The notes beneath the pieces are model-generated. The model did not search any database, had not been told where the DNA came from, and was given only the letters and a program-made list of their open reading frames with translations. Positions 1-7,273 of a DNA stretch of 8,346 bases are shown here, one piece after another. The first letter of the stretch is position 1; every line of letters starts with the position of its first letter. Source of the DNA: Verrucomicrobiota bacterium (GTDB lineage Bacteria > Verrucomicrobiota > Verrucomicrobiia > Limisphaerales > UBA1412); NCBI GenBank assembly GCA_017557085.1, contig JAFZAR010000122.1, positions 1-8,346 on the forward strand. The letters run 5' to 3'. The position numbers and the translations under genes are program-made.

Positions 1-378
1 GCCATTTTGGAAGTTGGCCCGGATCAGGTCTATCGTTTTGGGAGTGCCGTGGAGCGCGGTTTGTAGAGCGGCCTCAAAATCCCAGGGGATGCCGTGTTCC
101 AGCGCGAAGACGTTTGCTGTTCCTGCCGGGATCAGTCCCAAACGTGGATGGCGATTTGCGCGCATGAGACCGTTGATGACCTCATACAGAGTGCCGTCAC
201 CGCCGACAGCGATGACGAGTTCAGCACCGTTGTCCGCCGCCTTTGCCGCCAGCTCCGTCGCGTGGCCCGGCCGTTCGGTGGGCATCAGAGTGACATCACT
301 CAGACGCTCTATTTTCCGGCGCAGGGCAGCGGCTTTTTCACCGCGCGCGGCAGGGTTATAAATAAGGCAGGCGGTCAT
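1..378 (-). CDS. YegS/BmrU-type diacylglycerol kinase family lipid kinase (3' end outside window)
   Basis: This is the first 126 residues of a DAGK-catalytic-domain lipid kinase; the rest lies beyond the left edge. Seen directly: an N-terminal strand followed by YNPAARG (residues 7-13), the nucleotide-binding signature VGGDGTLYEVINGL (58-71) and the downstream loop GLIPAGTANVFA (81-92). In this family GGDGT binds ATP, and the enzyme phosphorylates a lipid such as diacylglycerol at the inner face of the membrane. The second loop reads GTANVFA where many members have GTGNDFA; this is a recognised subgroup variant. The C-terminal beta-sandwich expected in a roughly 300-residue protein is off-window. 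The ATG at 378-376 lies 10 bases after the stop of the metallopeptidase gene, so it is probably the last visible gene of the cdsA operon. No Shine-Dalgarno motif is seen. By inference it returns diacylglycerol to phosphatidic acid, the CdsA substrate. A sphingosine or other lipid substrate cannot be excluded. Confidence 0.88.
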   Translation of the reverse strand, partial: MTACLIYNPAARGEKAAALRRKIERLSDVTLMPTERPGHATELAAKAADNGAELVIAVGGDGTLYEVINGLMRANRHPRLGLIPAGTANVFALEHGIPWDFEAALQTALHGTPKTIDLIRANFQNG

Positions 379-388
379 CGTGGAATGT

Positions 389-1117
389 TTAGGAATTTTT
401 CGGAGCCAGTCCCCAGACATCCTCGATCATCGCGTGACCGGTCGGGTCATAGGCCAGAAGCTCCTGCCGGGTATAGGGGGCATAATCGCATCCGCAGAAA
501 TACATACAGCTCAGCTCGGCGAAGTATTCCAGCGCATTGGTCATCACATAGGGGCCATCCAGAATGACACTGTCATGACGGGCAGCTTTCTTGTAAAGAC
601 CGAGTTCTTTGGCATGCTCCCAGGCTTTAACGATCTCCGGTTTGTCTTCCGGCCACTGCTCCAGATGATAGGCGTGGGAAAACTCATGGACGAGGACTTT
701 GAGCGACCAGAAATCGGAAAGCCAATCGTAATTCGAGGCGGAATAGATGACCACGCTGGAGGCCATGCGCGGATCAAGGTAGCTGTAAAATTCAGGAGCG
801 TTCTTCTGGTGATACTCGCCGCCGGAATCGTAACCGCCGTACTTCGTATCTTTGCCGCCCATCAGAAACAGCTTGATATTTTTGAAAACGGGATGGGAAC
901 TTTTTGGAAAAAGATCCAGCATCCGCTGAAGCTGGATGATGAGTTTCTTCTCCGCGCGCTCAGCCAGCAGGGGATTTCCTTCTGGGAGTTCCTTCTCGAC
1001 CAAAAGCGGCCACTGGAGCGCTTTCTTTTCGATGTAATCACGGGGCGGATGGTTGAAGTCCGCCCGTGATGAAGGATCCTCCATGTACTTCTTGATATCG
1101 TCGAAGGGAGTCTTCAC
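389..1117 (-). CDS. HExxH zinc metallopeptidase, anthrax lethal factor-like gluzincin fold, no signal peptide
   Basis: This is a 242-residue predicted zinc peptidase. Seen directly: VLVHEFSHAYH (141-151) contains the HEFSH zinc-binding and catalytic motif at 144-148, and TNALEYFAELS (193-203) supplies a downstream Glu (E197) as probable third zinc ligand. The EYFAE arrangement resembles the EFFAE of anthrax lethal factor (M34/ATLF), so gluzincin is the best assignment. Family resemblance appears to begin near residue 28 and run to the end (DPTGHAMIEDVWG, 224-236), so the domain looks complete. The first 27 residues are charged, with no export signal, unlike the secreted fucosidase upstream, so a cytoplasmic location is inferred. 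The start is GTG at 1117-1115, whose first G is the last base of the fucosidase TAG stop (TAGTG). An in-frame ATG at 1084 (residue 12) is the alternative. Cysteines 204, 208 and 210 cluster after the third ligand. The substrate is unknown. Confidence 0.82.
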   Translation of the reverse strand: MKTPFDDIKKYMEDPSSRADFNHPPRDYIEKKALQWPLLVEKELPEGNPLLAERAEKKLIIQLQRMLDLFPKSSHPVFKNIKLFLMGGKDTKYGGYDSGGEYHQKNAPEFYSYLDPRMASSVVIYSASNYDWLSDFWSLKVLVHEFSHAYHLEQWPEDKPEIVKAWEHAKELGLYKKAARHDSVILDGPYVMTNALEYFAELSCMYFCGCDYAPYTRQELLAYDPTGHAMIEDVWGLAPKNS

Positions 1118-4100
1118 TATTTCAGTTTCAGATCTCCGTTCAGCGTGTAGATGTGACCCGGCTGTGTCTTGAATTTAGCGGTCTTGCCGCCGTAGCGGAC
1201 AGAGCATTCTTTGCCGGCCAGCGAGAGAATGCCGGCTTCCACCAGTTTGCCGTCGGCCCAGCAGAGATTGACCTCGAAACCGCCGCGGGCGCGCAGTCCG
1301 CCGACAGAACCGCCGCGCCAGGCATCGGGCAGAGCCGGGAGCAGGTTGAGACCTTCGCCGGTGTGGCTTTGCAGGAGCATCTCGAACACAGCGGCGCATC
1401 CGCCGAAGTTGCCGTCTATCTGGAAGGGCGGATGATTGTCGAACATATTGGGCAGCGTGCAGCGTGCCAGAAGCTGCTGGAGATTGCGCCAGGCCAGATC
1501 CGCGTCTTCAAAGCGCGCGGCAAAGTTGACGACCCAGGCACGGCTCCATCCGGTACCGCCGCCGCCGTTGTCCAGACGGGTGTCCAGGCTCTTGCGCAGA
1601 GCCGCGGCCAGTTCCGGTGTTTCACGCAGGGAAATCTGATGCCCCGGATGCAGACCGTAGAAGTGCGACATGTGACGGTGACCGGGTTCGGCGTCTTTGT
1701 AGTCCTCCACCCATTCCTGGAGACGGCCGTCTTTAGGGCTGATCTGCAGAGGAGCGAGATTGTTCAGTGCTTTCCGGATCTGTGCCACGAAGTCTGTTTC
1801 AAAATTGTTTTTGCCGCCGTCCAGGATCTTTGCCGCGTCCAGGCAGTTCACGAACAGATCGTGGATAATCATCAGATCCATAGTCGCCGCGTAGGTGAAC
1901 TGACTGCGTGAGCCGTCCGCGCGGACAAAAGTATTTTCCGGTGAGTGGCTGGGGTTCGTGACCAGCTTGCCCGCGACCGGTGAATCCGCCGGAGCCGGGA
2001 TAAGAAAATCGAGGATGAACAGCGCGGCATCTTTCATGATGGGCCAGGCGCGGTCACGGAGAAATTCCGTGTCTTGCGAGTAGAGATAGTGCTCGTAAGG
2101 GTGACGCGCCATCCAGGCGGCGGCCATCGGCCAGACTCCCCAGACACCATCCACGGCGGCGGCTCCGCGCCAGAGATCGGTATTGTGATGGGCGACAAAA
2201 CCGCGCGCGTTGTAATATTGTTTGGCGGTCTCGGCACCGGTCACACGCAGATCGTCCAGCATATCGAAGAGCGGTGTGTGGCACTCAGCCAGGTTGCCCA
2301 CTTCCGTCGGCCAGTAGTTCATCTCGATATTGATATTGATGGTGTACTTGCTGCCCCAGGCGGGAACGGTGTCTTTGTTCCAGATGCCCTGCAGATTTGC
2401 CGGTTGTGTGCCGGGACGGCTGGAGCCTAAAGTCAGGTAGCGGCCGAATTGGGCGTAGAGCATATTCAAATGCGGATCGCTGTGAGCGCCGCGGCTTTCC
2501 GTGATGGCCTTGATGCGCTGATCGGTGGGCTGTTTCATCGCGTCTTCCGGTTTAATGAAGGATGCCGGAGCCGCTTTTTGGCCTTTTTCTTCTTCGAGCT
2601 TCTTGATGTCGCCGGGTTCCAGCGAGAGAGTGACACGGTTCATCTTGTCGGCGTGTTCCGCCGTATGATCGCCGCGCAGAGCGAGGTAGCTCTTCTTGGC
2701 GGCGGCTTCCAGCTGAGGCCTCCAGCGTTTGCTGGGAACGGCGCTGATATCGTGATAGTTGACATAGCTTGTGGCCGCGGCCAGCAGGAATGTGACACTG
2801 GTCGCGCCGGTAACGGTGAGCTTGTCTTCGGCCTCGCCCAGTTCTCCGCCTTCCACCTGAGCTTCCAGACAGGTCTCAAAGTCGAGACCTTTGCCTTTCA
2901 GATCGCTTTGGATGCCGCGGACTTTGCCGTCGCCGTGCCAGTATCCGGCCACGACGATGCGCTTGCTGCCTTCAAACATTTGTTTGTGAGGCAGGGGAGT
3001 ATTCAGTCCCGCGCTCATATTGAGGGTTCCCGGCTTGCTGGTGGAAACGTGGACAACGAGGACCTGATCCGGCGCGGAGATGAAAACTTCACGAGTATAG
3101 ACGACATCATCCACTTCATAGCGGACACGGGCGATGCCGTTTTCAATATCCAGCTCCCGGCGGTAGTTCTTGATGTTTTTGTGATCGGGGAATTTCAGGA
3201 TCAGATCGCCCAGCGGCTGATATGCCTGCTGATAGAGCGGATCGCTCATGAACTCACGGTCGGATATCTTGCGGGCTTCTTCGCTCTTGCCTTCAAAGAG
3301 GAGCTTTTGGATTTCCGGGAGGAATTTGTAGGCGTTCTTCTTGTTGTAGTCGTGGGGCATTCCGGACCAGAGCGTGTCTTCATTGAGCTGGATCAGTTCG
3401 TTGCGGATTCCGCCGAAGACCATCGCGCCGAGACGGCCGTTGCCCAGCGGCAGAGCCTGGTTCCAGTCCGCGGCCGGCTGGCGGTACCACAGGGTCATAT
3501 TGGCGTTGTCAGGAGGAAGTGCTTCCCCGGTCAGCGGCATGAAAGAATCCATATTGATCTCAGGTCCGTTGGCGGCCATGTTGGAGAGAAGAGTTTTACC
3601 GCCGGATTCGGTGAAGACCCACGCGCCGATGCATCCGGCTCCGGCGATCTTGTATTTATTCTCCGGCTGAGCGGCGGCGGCGATCTCTTCGGCACTGAGG
3701 GCTTCCTTGTAAACAGCGGCCTTGGCCATCTGTCCGCGGAAACGGTTCTGCCGGTCGCTGTCGGCACCGAAGCGCAAAGGTGTCTTATTGGTTTCCAGCG
3801 GCTTCATGCCTTGTTTGGATGCGTCGGCCACTTCTTTGCCGTTGAGGTAGAGCTTGAAGATGCCTTTGGAGACACTGAAAACGCCGGCCACATGGCACCA
3901 TTCGTCCACGGGCAGCTTGTTTTCGGCGGTGATGATCCCTTCGGCGGTGATCATGCGCAGCGAGTTGCCGGGATAAGTGTCCAGCATGTAGCCCACACTG
4001 CTTCCCGCGATCAGTTTGTCAATGATGCGGCCTCCGCCGGAGGCTTGTTTTTCGGGCTTGATCCAGGCTTCCAGAGTGACTGTGTTTTTCAGATCCAGAA

Positions 4101-4245
4101 CGGGAGAGGGATCCACTTCCGGGACAGGGCTTCTGTCTGTGAATTTCCAAGTTTTCTCTTCGGCGTGAGCGGCAACATATCCCGCGGCCAAGAGAGTCGC
4201 AGCAACAAGACTTCTCATGCCGGAAATTATGGATGAAACGGCCAT
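1117..4245 (-). CDS. Secreted GH95 alpha-L-fucosidase with N-terminal LamG domain
   Basis: This 1042-residue protein is a glycoside hydrolase family 95 enzyme. Such inverting enzymes typically release alpha-1,2-linked L-fucose from mucin, milk or plant glycans; some members act on alpha-L-galactose. Domains in order: signal peptide (1-28, ending AAHA-EE); LamG/concanavalin-like sandwich (about 45-215, with VTLEAWIKP, WCHVAGVF and GAWVFTESGGKTL); GH95 N-terminal beta domain (about 250-540, starting LWYRQPAADWNQALPLGNGRLG); (alpha/alpha)6 barrel (about 575-960); C-terminal beta domain. Expected catalytic elements are present: N637 and N639 in TININIEMNYWPTE, the acid E770 in NPSHSPE, and D944 in FQIDGNFG. 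HHNTDLWRG (686-694) and GHRHMSHFYGLHPG (855-868) are further family signatures. A Lys/Glu-rich stretch at 545-572 looks like an insertion. The start is ATG at 4245; ATG at 4218 (residue 10) would give a more compact signal peptide. Neither has a Shine-Dalgarno motif. The gene follows the pseudouridine synthase by 33 bases. Periplasmic, surface or secreted location is inferred. Confidence 0.95.
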   Translation of the reverse strand: MAVSSIISGMRSLVAATLLAAGYVAAHAEEKTWKFTDRSPVPEVDPSPVLDLKNTVTLEAWIKPEKQASGGGRIIDKLIAGSSVGYMLDTYPGNSLRMITAEGIITAENKLPVDEWCHVAGVFSVSKGIFKLYLNGKEVADASKQGMKPLETNKTPLRFGADSDRQNRFRGQMAKAAVYKEALSAEEIAAAAQPENKYKIAGAGCIGAWVFTESGGKTLLSNMAANGPEINMDSFMPLTGEALPPDNANMTLWYRQPAADWNQALPLGNGRLGAMVFGGIRNELIQLNEDTLWSGMPHDYNKKNAYKFLPEIQKLLFEGKSEEARKISDREFMSDPLYQQAYQPLGDLILKFPDHKNIKNYRRELDIENGIARVRYEVDDVVYTREVFISAPDQVLVVHVSTSKPGTLNMSAGLNTPLPHKQMFEGSKRIVVAGYWHGDGKVRGIQSDLKGKGLDFETCLEAQVEGGELGEAEDKLTVTGATSVTFLLAAATSYVNYHDISAVPSKRWRPQLEAAAKKSYLALRGDHTAEHADKMNRVTLSLEPGDIKKLEEEKGQKAAPASFIKPEDAMKQPTDQRIKAITESRGAHSDPHLNMLYAQFGRYLTLGSSRPGTQPANLQGIWNKDTVPAWGSKYTININIEMNYWPTEVGNLAECHTPLFDMLDDLRVTGAETAKQYYNARGFVAHHNTDLWRGAAAVDGVWGVWPMAAAWMARHPYEHYLYSQDTEFLRDRAWPIMKDAALFILDFLIPAPADSPVAGKLVTNPSHSPENTFVRADGSRSQFTYAATMDLMIIHDLFVNCLDAAKILDGGKNNFETDFVAQIRKALNNLAPLQISPKDGRLQEWVEDYKDAEPGHRHMSHFYGLHPGHQISLRETPELAAALRKSLDTRLDNGGGGTGWSRAWVVNFAARFEDADLAWRNLQQLLARCTLPNMFDNHPPFQIDGNFGGCAAVFEMLLQSHTGEGLNLLPALPDAWRGGSVGGLRARGGFEVNLCWADGKLVEAGILSLAGKECSVRYGGKTAKFKTQPGHIYTLNGDLKLK

Positions 4246-4278
4246 CGAATGGAAGCAGATAATTCCCTGGAAAGAGGC

Positions 4279-5058
4279 TTATTCCGCCGGGGTCTTTTCC
4301 TGGGAGAGCGGCTCGATGCCGTAGGCTTTCAGAAAATGCCGGGTCGGGGCCTCGATATGGATCCTCTTTTTCTGGAAGCTGTCGTAGTAGGAGAGGAAAA
4401 CGGCCCGGAGCGCCAGGGTGGCTCCCTTCTTTCCGTAGAGGGGATCGCCCACGATGGGGAAACCGCTGGCTTGCAGGTGGACACGGATCTGATGGGTGCG
4501 CCCGGTGTGAGGAAGAGCTTCTATCAGAGAGCGTTTTCCATTGGATTTGAGGACACGGAACGCCGTCACGGCTTCCTTGCCGGAGCGTTCGTCCACATAA
4601 GCGCGCACTTTGTCCTCCTCGAACGCTTTGATGCCGCCTTTGCCCGGACTGTATTTCTTTTGCGGGATCCTTTCCGACAAAGGCAGGTCGCAGACCCATT
4701 CCTGTTGTTCAGGAACTCCTTCCACCACAGCGTAATAATGTTTTTCCACCTTGCGTTCCTCAAAGAGCTTGCCGATGACGCTGAGGACGGCCTGATTTTT
4801 GGCCATCAGGAGGATGCCGGAAGCGTCCGCGTCCAGCCGGTGGATATAGCGGATGAACTTCAGATTGCGGGACTTAGCCCAGAAATCGCCGCCCATCATG
4901 GAGGATTCCAGCGCCAGCTGCAGATTGCGCGAGGTATTCACCCAGGTATTCGGGACCAGCATCCAGCCGCTGGGTTTGTCCAGTGCCAGAACGTTCCGAT
5001 CCTCGTAAAGGATGGGAATGACGGTTCCGTCGCACAGCTCGATGATCTTGGGTTTCAC
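4279..5058 (-). CDS. RluA-family pseudouridine synthase (no S4 domain)
   Basis: This 259-residue enzyme converts specific uridines in rRNA or tRNA to pseudouridine. Seen directly: LALDKPSGWMLVP (24-36), the catalytic motif YIHRLDADASG (71-81) with the active-site Asp at D76, LFEERKVEKHYYAVVEG (98-114), and the RNA-binding/core motif GRTHQIRVHL (186-195) followed by GFPIVGDPLYG (199-209). These define the RluA family. No N-terminal S4 RNA-binding domain is present, so it is closer in build to RluA/TruC than to RluD, but the target site cannot be told from sequence. The start is GTG at 5058-5056, 18 bases after the dxr stop; no good Shine-Dalgarno precedes it and the next Met (33) falls inside the conserved region. 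It occupies the slot after cdsA-dxr where many bacteria have rseP. The C-terminal tail (QEKTPAE) is a short charged extension. Confidence 0.93.
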   Translation of the reverse strand: MKPKIIELCDGTVIPILYEDRNVLALDKPSGWMLVPNTWVNTSRNLQLALESSMMGGDFWAKSRNLKFIRYIHRLDADASGILLMAKNQAVLSVIGKLFEERKVEKHYYAVVEGVPEQQEWVCDLPLSERIPQKKYSPGKGGIKAFEEDKVRAYVDERSGKEAVTAFRVLKSNGKRSLIEALPHTGRTHQIRVHLQASGFPIVGDPLYGKKGATLALRAVFLSYYDSFQKKRIHIEAPTRHFLKAYGIEPLSQEKTPAE

Positions 5059-5076
5059 GGAGTTTTAAAAAACGGG

Positions 5077-6219
5077 TTAGATCCGGGAGCGGGCGTTGTC
5101 TCTGGCCCAGCGGTCGGCTTCCAGCAGCTGGTCGAGCGTGGGATGATCTATCCGCTGATGCGCGGACATGACATCTTCCACCAGAGTGCTGATCTGGTCA
5201 AAACGGAGCTTGCTGTTGATGAAGGATTCGACGGCGATCTCGTTCGCGGCGTTGAGGACACAGGGCAGAGTACCGCCTTTGAGACCGGCTTCGCGCGCCA
5301 GACGCAGCGCGGGGAAGCGGTCTTCATCCGGGTTTTCAAAAGTGAGTGTTCCGATCGCGGCAAAATCGGTCTGGACGCGTGTGCTTTGGACACGTTCGGG
5401 CCAGGTCAGAGCGTACTGGATGGGCAGACACATATCCGGTGTGCTCAGCTGCGCCAGAATGGAGCCGTCCACAAACTCGACCATCGAGTGAACGATGCTC
5501 TGGGGATGCACCAGCACGGAGACCTTTTCGATGCCCATATTGAAAAGCCAGCGTGCCTCGATCATTTCCAGACCCTTATTGAAGAGGGTAGCGGAGTCCA
5601 GGGTGATCTTGCGTCCCATGGACCAGCTGGGATGCTTGAGCGCTTTTTCCAGCGTGATGCTCGCGAACTCGGATTTCGGGGTCTTGCGGAAGGGACCTCC
5701 CGAAGCGGTCAGGATCAGACGGCGGACGCTTTCGGGCTTGCGGCCTTCCAGACACTGGAAGATGGCGGAGTGCTCGCTGTCCACGGTCAGGACGTTGACT
5801 CCGTACTTTTTGGCCTCGCTCATGACGATCTCGCCGGCCACGACCAGGACTTCCTTGCTGGCCAGGGCGATATCTTTGCCGGCGCGGATGGCGGCCAGCG
5901 CCGGTTTGAGACCGGTCGTGCCGATGATGGAAATGAGAACGATATCGGCTTCGGGCAGGGTAGCCAGTTTGATCAGACCTTCCTCGCCGCAATAGACTTC
6001 CGTGGAACCGCCCAGCTCTTTTTTCAGAAGCTCCGCGTTCTCTTCGGATTGGATGCTGACGGCTTTGGGATGGAGACTGCGGGTCTGTTCCATCAGCAGT
6101 TGGACATTATTGCCGGCGCCCAGTCCCACGACTTGGAGACGGTCTGACAGATCGTTGACGACTTTCACGCTGCTGGTCCCGATGGAACCGGTGCAGCCGA
6201 GTAACACTACTTTTTTCAT
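5077..6219 (-). CDS. dxr: 1-deoxy-D-xylulose 5-phosphate reductoisomerase
   Basis: Dxr (IspC) catalyses the NADPH-dependent rearrangement and reduction of DXP to 2-C-methyl-D-erythritol 4-phosphate, the committed step of the MEP isoprenoid pathway in the cytosol. Numbering from ATG 6219 (380 residues): NADPH-binding GCTGSIGTSS (8-17; usually GSTGSIG), ALASKEVLVVAGE (118-130; usually ANKE), metal ligands D147 and E149 in VDSEHSAIFQCL, E218 in NKGLEMIEA, the flexible-loop region HPSWSMGRKITLDSATL (196-212), and HPQSIVHSMVEFVDGS (238-253). The length is normal and all key residues are present. An in-frame TTG at 6225 would add two residues (giving MEMKK), but ATG at 6219 is preferred. It lies 35 bases after cdsA, with a hairpin in that gap; cdsA-dxr linkage is widely conserved. 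The product feeds undecaprenyl phosphate and quinone synthesis. This is the target of fosmidomycin in other bacteria. Confidence 0.98.
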   Translation of the reverse strand: MKKVVLLGCTGSIGTSSVKVVNDLSDRLQVVGLGAGNNVQLLMEQTRSLHPKAVSIQSEENAELLKKELGGSTEVYCGEEGLIKLATLPEADIVLISIIGTTGLKPALAAIRAGKDIALASKEVLVVAGEIVMSEAKKYGVNVLTVDSEHSAIFQCLEGRKPESVRRLILTASGGPFRKTPKSEFASITLEKALKHPSWSMGRKITLDSATLFNKGLEMIEARWLFNMGIEKVSVLVHPQSIVHSMVEFVDGSILAQLSTPDMCLPIQYALTWPERVQSTRVQTDFAAIGTLTFENPDEDRFPALRLAREAGLKGGTLPCVLNAANEIAVESFINSKLRFDQISTLVEDVMSAHQRIDHPTLDQLLEADRWARDNARSRI

Positions 6220-6254
6220 TTCCAAAAATTCTTTGCCGCAGCCAGGCTGTCGGC
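6220..6254 (-). promoter_or_regulatory. cdsA-dxr intercistronic gap with GC-rich hairpin
   Basis: On the minus strand, GCCG-a-CAGC-ctg-GCTG-CGGC (6254-6235) folds into an 8-bp GC-rich stem with one bulged A and a 3-base loop, starting directly after the cdsA stop codon. AAAGAA and then TTTTT follow (T-run at 6228-6224), and the dxr ATG is at 6219. The six-base gap between stem and T-run makes it a poor intrinsic terminator. A partial attenuator, an mRNA-stability or processing element, or chance are all possible. Only the fold is seen; function is inference. Confidence 0.35.
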
Positions 6255-7172
6255 CTACATAATAACGTGCCTCAAATACAGATACATAATGGGCGCGTTG
6301 AATAAAATGCTGTCCAGCAGATCCAGGATCCCGCCGATGCCGGGGAAGAACTTGCCGGAGTCTTTGATGCCGGCTTCCCGTTTGAAGAGCGATTCGATCA
6401 GATCCCCGATCACTGCCGCCAGACTCAAAAGGATACCCAGCGCGATGGCGTGGCGCAGATCCATCCCGGTGAGGTTCGCCTTATCCAGTGTGAAGAACAG
6501 CACACTGCCGCCGGTGGAGAACAACAGCGCGCCGGCCAGTCCTTCCCAGGTCTTGCCGGGACTGATGCGCGGGATGACCTTGTGCCGGCCTATCAGGGAG
6601 CCGACCACATAGCCGCCCATGTCGCTGAACTTGGTCACCAGTACAAAGAAAAACACATAATGGATGCCGGCGACACCGGTGAAAAAATAGATTTTTTGTA
6701 TAAAATTCAGCAGCCAGGGAACATAGAGGAACCCGAAAAGCGTCGTGGAAATGCTCACCAGCGCCGCCGGATGATGTCTGGAGAAGAGCTGACGGGTGCA
6801 GAGACACAGCACAAACAGAACGACGATAGCGGTTTCAAAGTCATTGGCGCGTGAATTGCCTGCCGCGCGATCCCAGTATCCGGTCAGGTAGAAGAATGTG
6901 CTGCCCAGCAGGATAAGTCCGCCTGCCTGCCCCAGCCGCCGAAAACAGAAGATCCCTTTGGCTTGTGTCAGGTGATGAAATTCCATCAGACCCAGAAAGG
7001 AAAGCGACATCAATAAAAAGAGGAATAAATAGTCTCCCGCGATATGCCCATAGAAAAACCCCGGCGACAGCACGATCCCCCAAAGGATGACCGTACTGAG
7101 TAAACGCATCAGAAAAACCTTGCCCTTAGAAGGTTTCGAGGAAGATGCGGACTCTTTTTTATGATGACTCAT
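6255..7172 (-). CDS. cdsA: Phosphatidate cytidylyltransferase (CDP-diacylglycerol synthase)
   Basis: CdsA is an integral inner-membrane enzyme that makes CDP-diacylglycerol from CTP and phosphatidic acid, the precursor of phosphatidylglycerol, phosphatidylethanolamine and cardiolipin. Numbering from ATG 7172 (305 residues): an N-terminal Ser/Lys-rich stretch, about seven to eight hydrophobic segments, then KFSDMGGYVVG (181-191), PRISPGKTWEG (201-211), and the C-terminal signature from S261 to S288 containing KREAGIKDSG, PGIGG and LDLLDS. The usual Arg of the LDR-x-DS end is Leu here (LDLLDS), a substitution I believe occurs in other members; the Mg-binding Asp residues and the KR and KD pairs are kept. 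An in-frame GTG at 7205 would add 11 residues. ATG 7172 is chosen because the extension is not membrane-like and the GTG has no properly spaced Shine-Dalgarno. It is the first gene of the operon, behind a good promoter. uppS, often just upstream in other bacteria, is not here. Confidence 0.95.
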   Translation of the reverse strand: MSHHKKESASSSKPSKGKVFLMRLLSTVILWGIVLSPGFFYGHIAGDYLFLFLLMSLSFLGLMEFHHLTQAKGIFCFRRLGQAGGLILLGSTFFYLTGYWDRAAGNSRANDFETAIVVLFVLCLCTRQLFSRHHPAALVSISTTLFGFLYVPWLLNFIQKIYFFTGVAGIHYVFFFVLVTKFSDMGGYVVGSLIGRHKVIPRISPGKTWEGLAGALLFSTGGSVLFFTLDKANLTGMDLRHAIALGILLSLAAVIGDLIESLFKREAGIKDSGKFFPGIGGILDLLDSILFNAPIMYLYLRHVIM

Positions 7173-7227
7173 CAAACAGTGCCGAGCGGCGGCGCATGGG
7201 ATCACTCCCTTCGGCCTACTCCCACAG

Positions 7228-7256
7228 AGTGTACACGTTCAACCGTTTCTTGTCCA
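7228..7256 (-). promoter_or_regulatory. Sigma70-type promoter of the cdsA operon
   Basis: On the minus strand the -35 is TGGACA (7256-7251; 5 of 6 to consensus), the spacer is exactly 17 bases (7250-7234), and the -10 is TACACT (7233-7228; 4 of 6). Transcription would begin near 7221, giving a leader of about 50 bases to the preferred cdsA ATG, or about 15 to the GTG alternative. Position, spacing and direction all fit; no experimental support is available from sequence. Confidence 0.6.
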
Positions 7257-7273
7257 GCCGCTAAATAAAACCG

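Noticed and set aside
380..1911. Two plus-strand open frames of 229 and 252 codons opposite the peptidase and the GH95 C-terminus
   Set aside because: The minus strand carries full catalytic motifs here; the plus-strand translations show none.
2449..4236. A 595-codon open frame on the plus strand opposite the GH95 gene
   Set aside because: It lies in exact codon register antisense to GH95. Stops there would need TTA, CTA or TCA codons in the sense gene, which this GC-leaning genome rarely uses. The translation shows no recognisable domain.
4249..6147. A 632-codon open frame on the plus strand opposite the pseudouridine synthase and dxr
   Set aside because: It is antisense to two well-recognised genes and in codon register with both; rarity of TTA, CTA and TCA explains its length. 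It has no domain or start signal.
6220..6225. TTG at 6225 as the dxr start
   Set aside because: ATG at 6219 is in frame two codons later and gives the typical MKKVVLLG start of the family.
6235..6254. Rho-independent terminator ending the cdsA transcript
   Set aside because: The T-run begins six bases after the stem and is only five long; dxr follows 15 bases after the stem and shows no promoter of its own.
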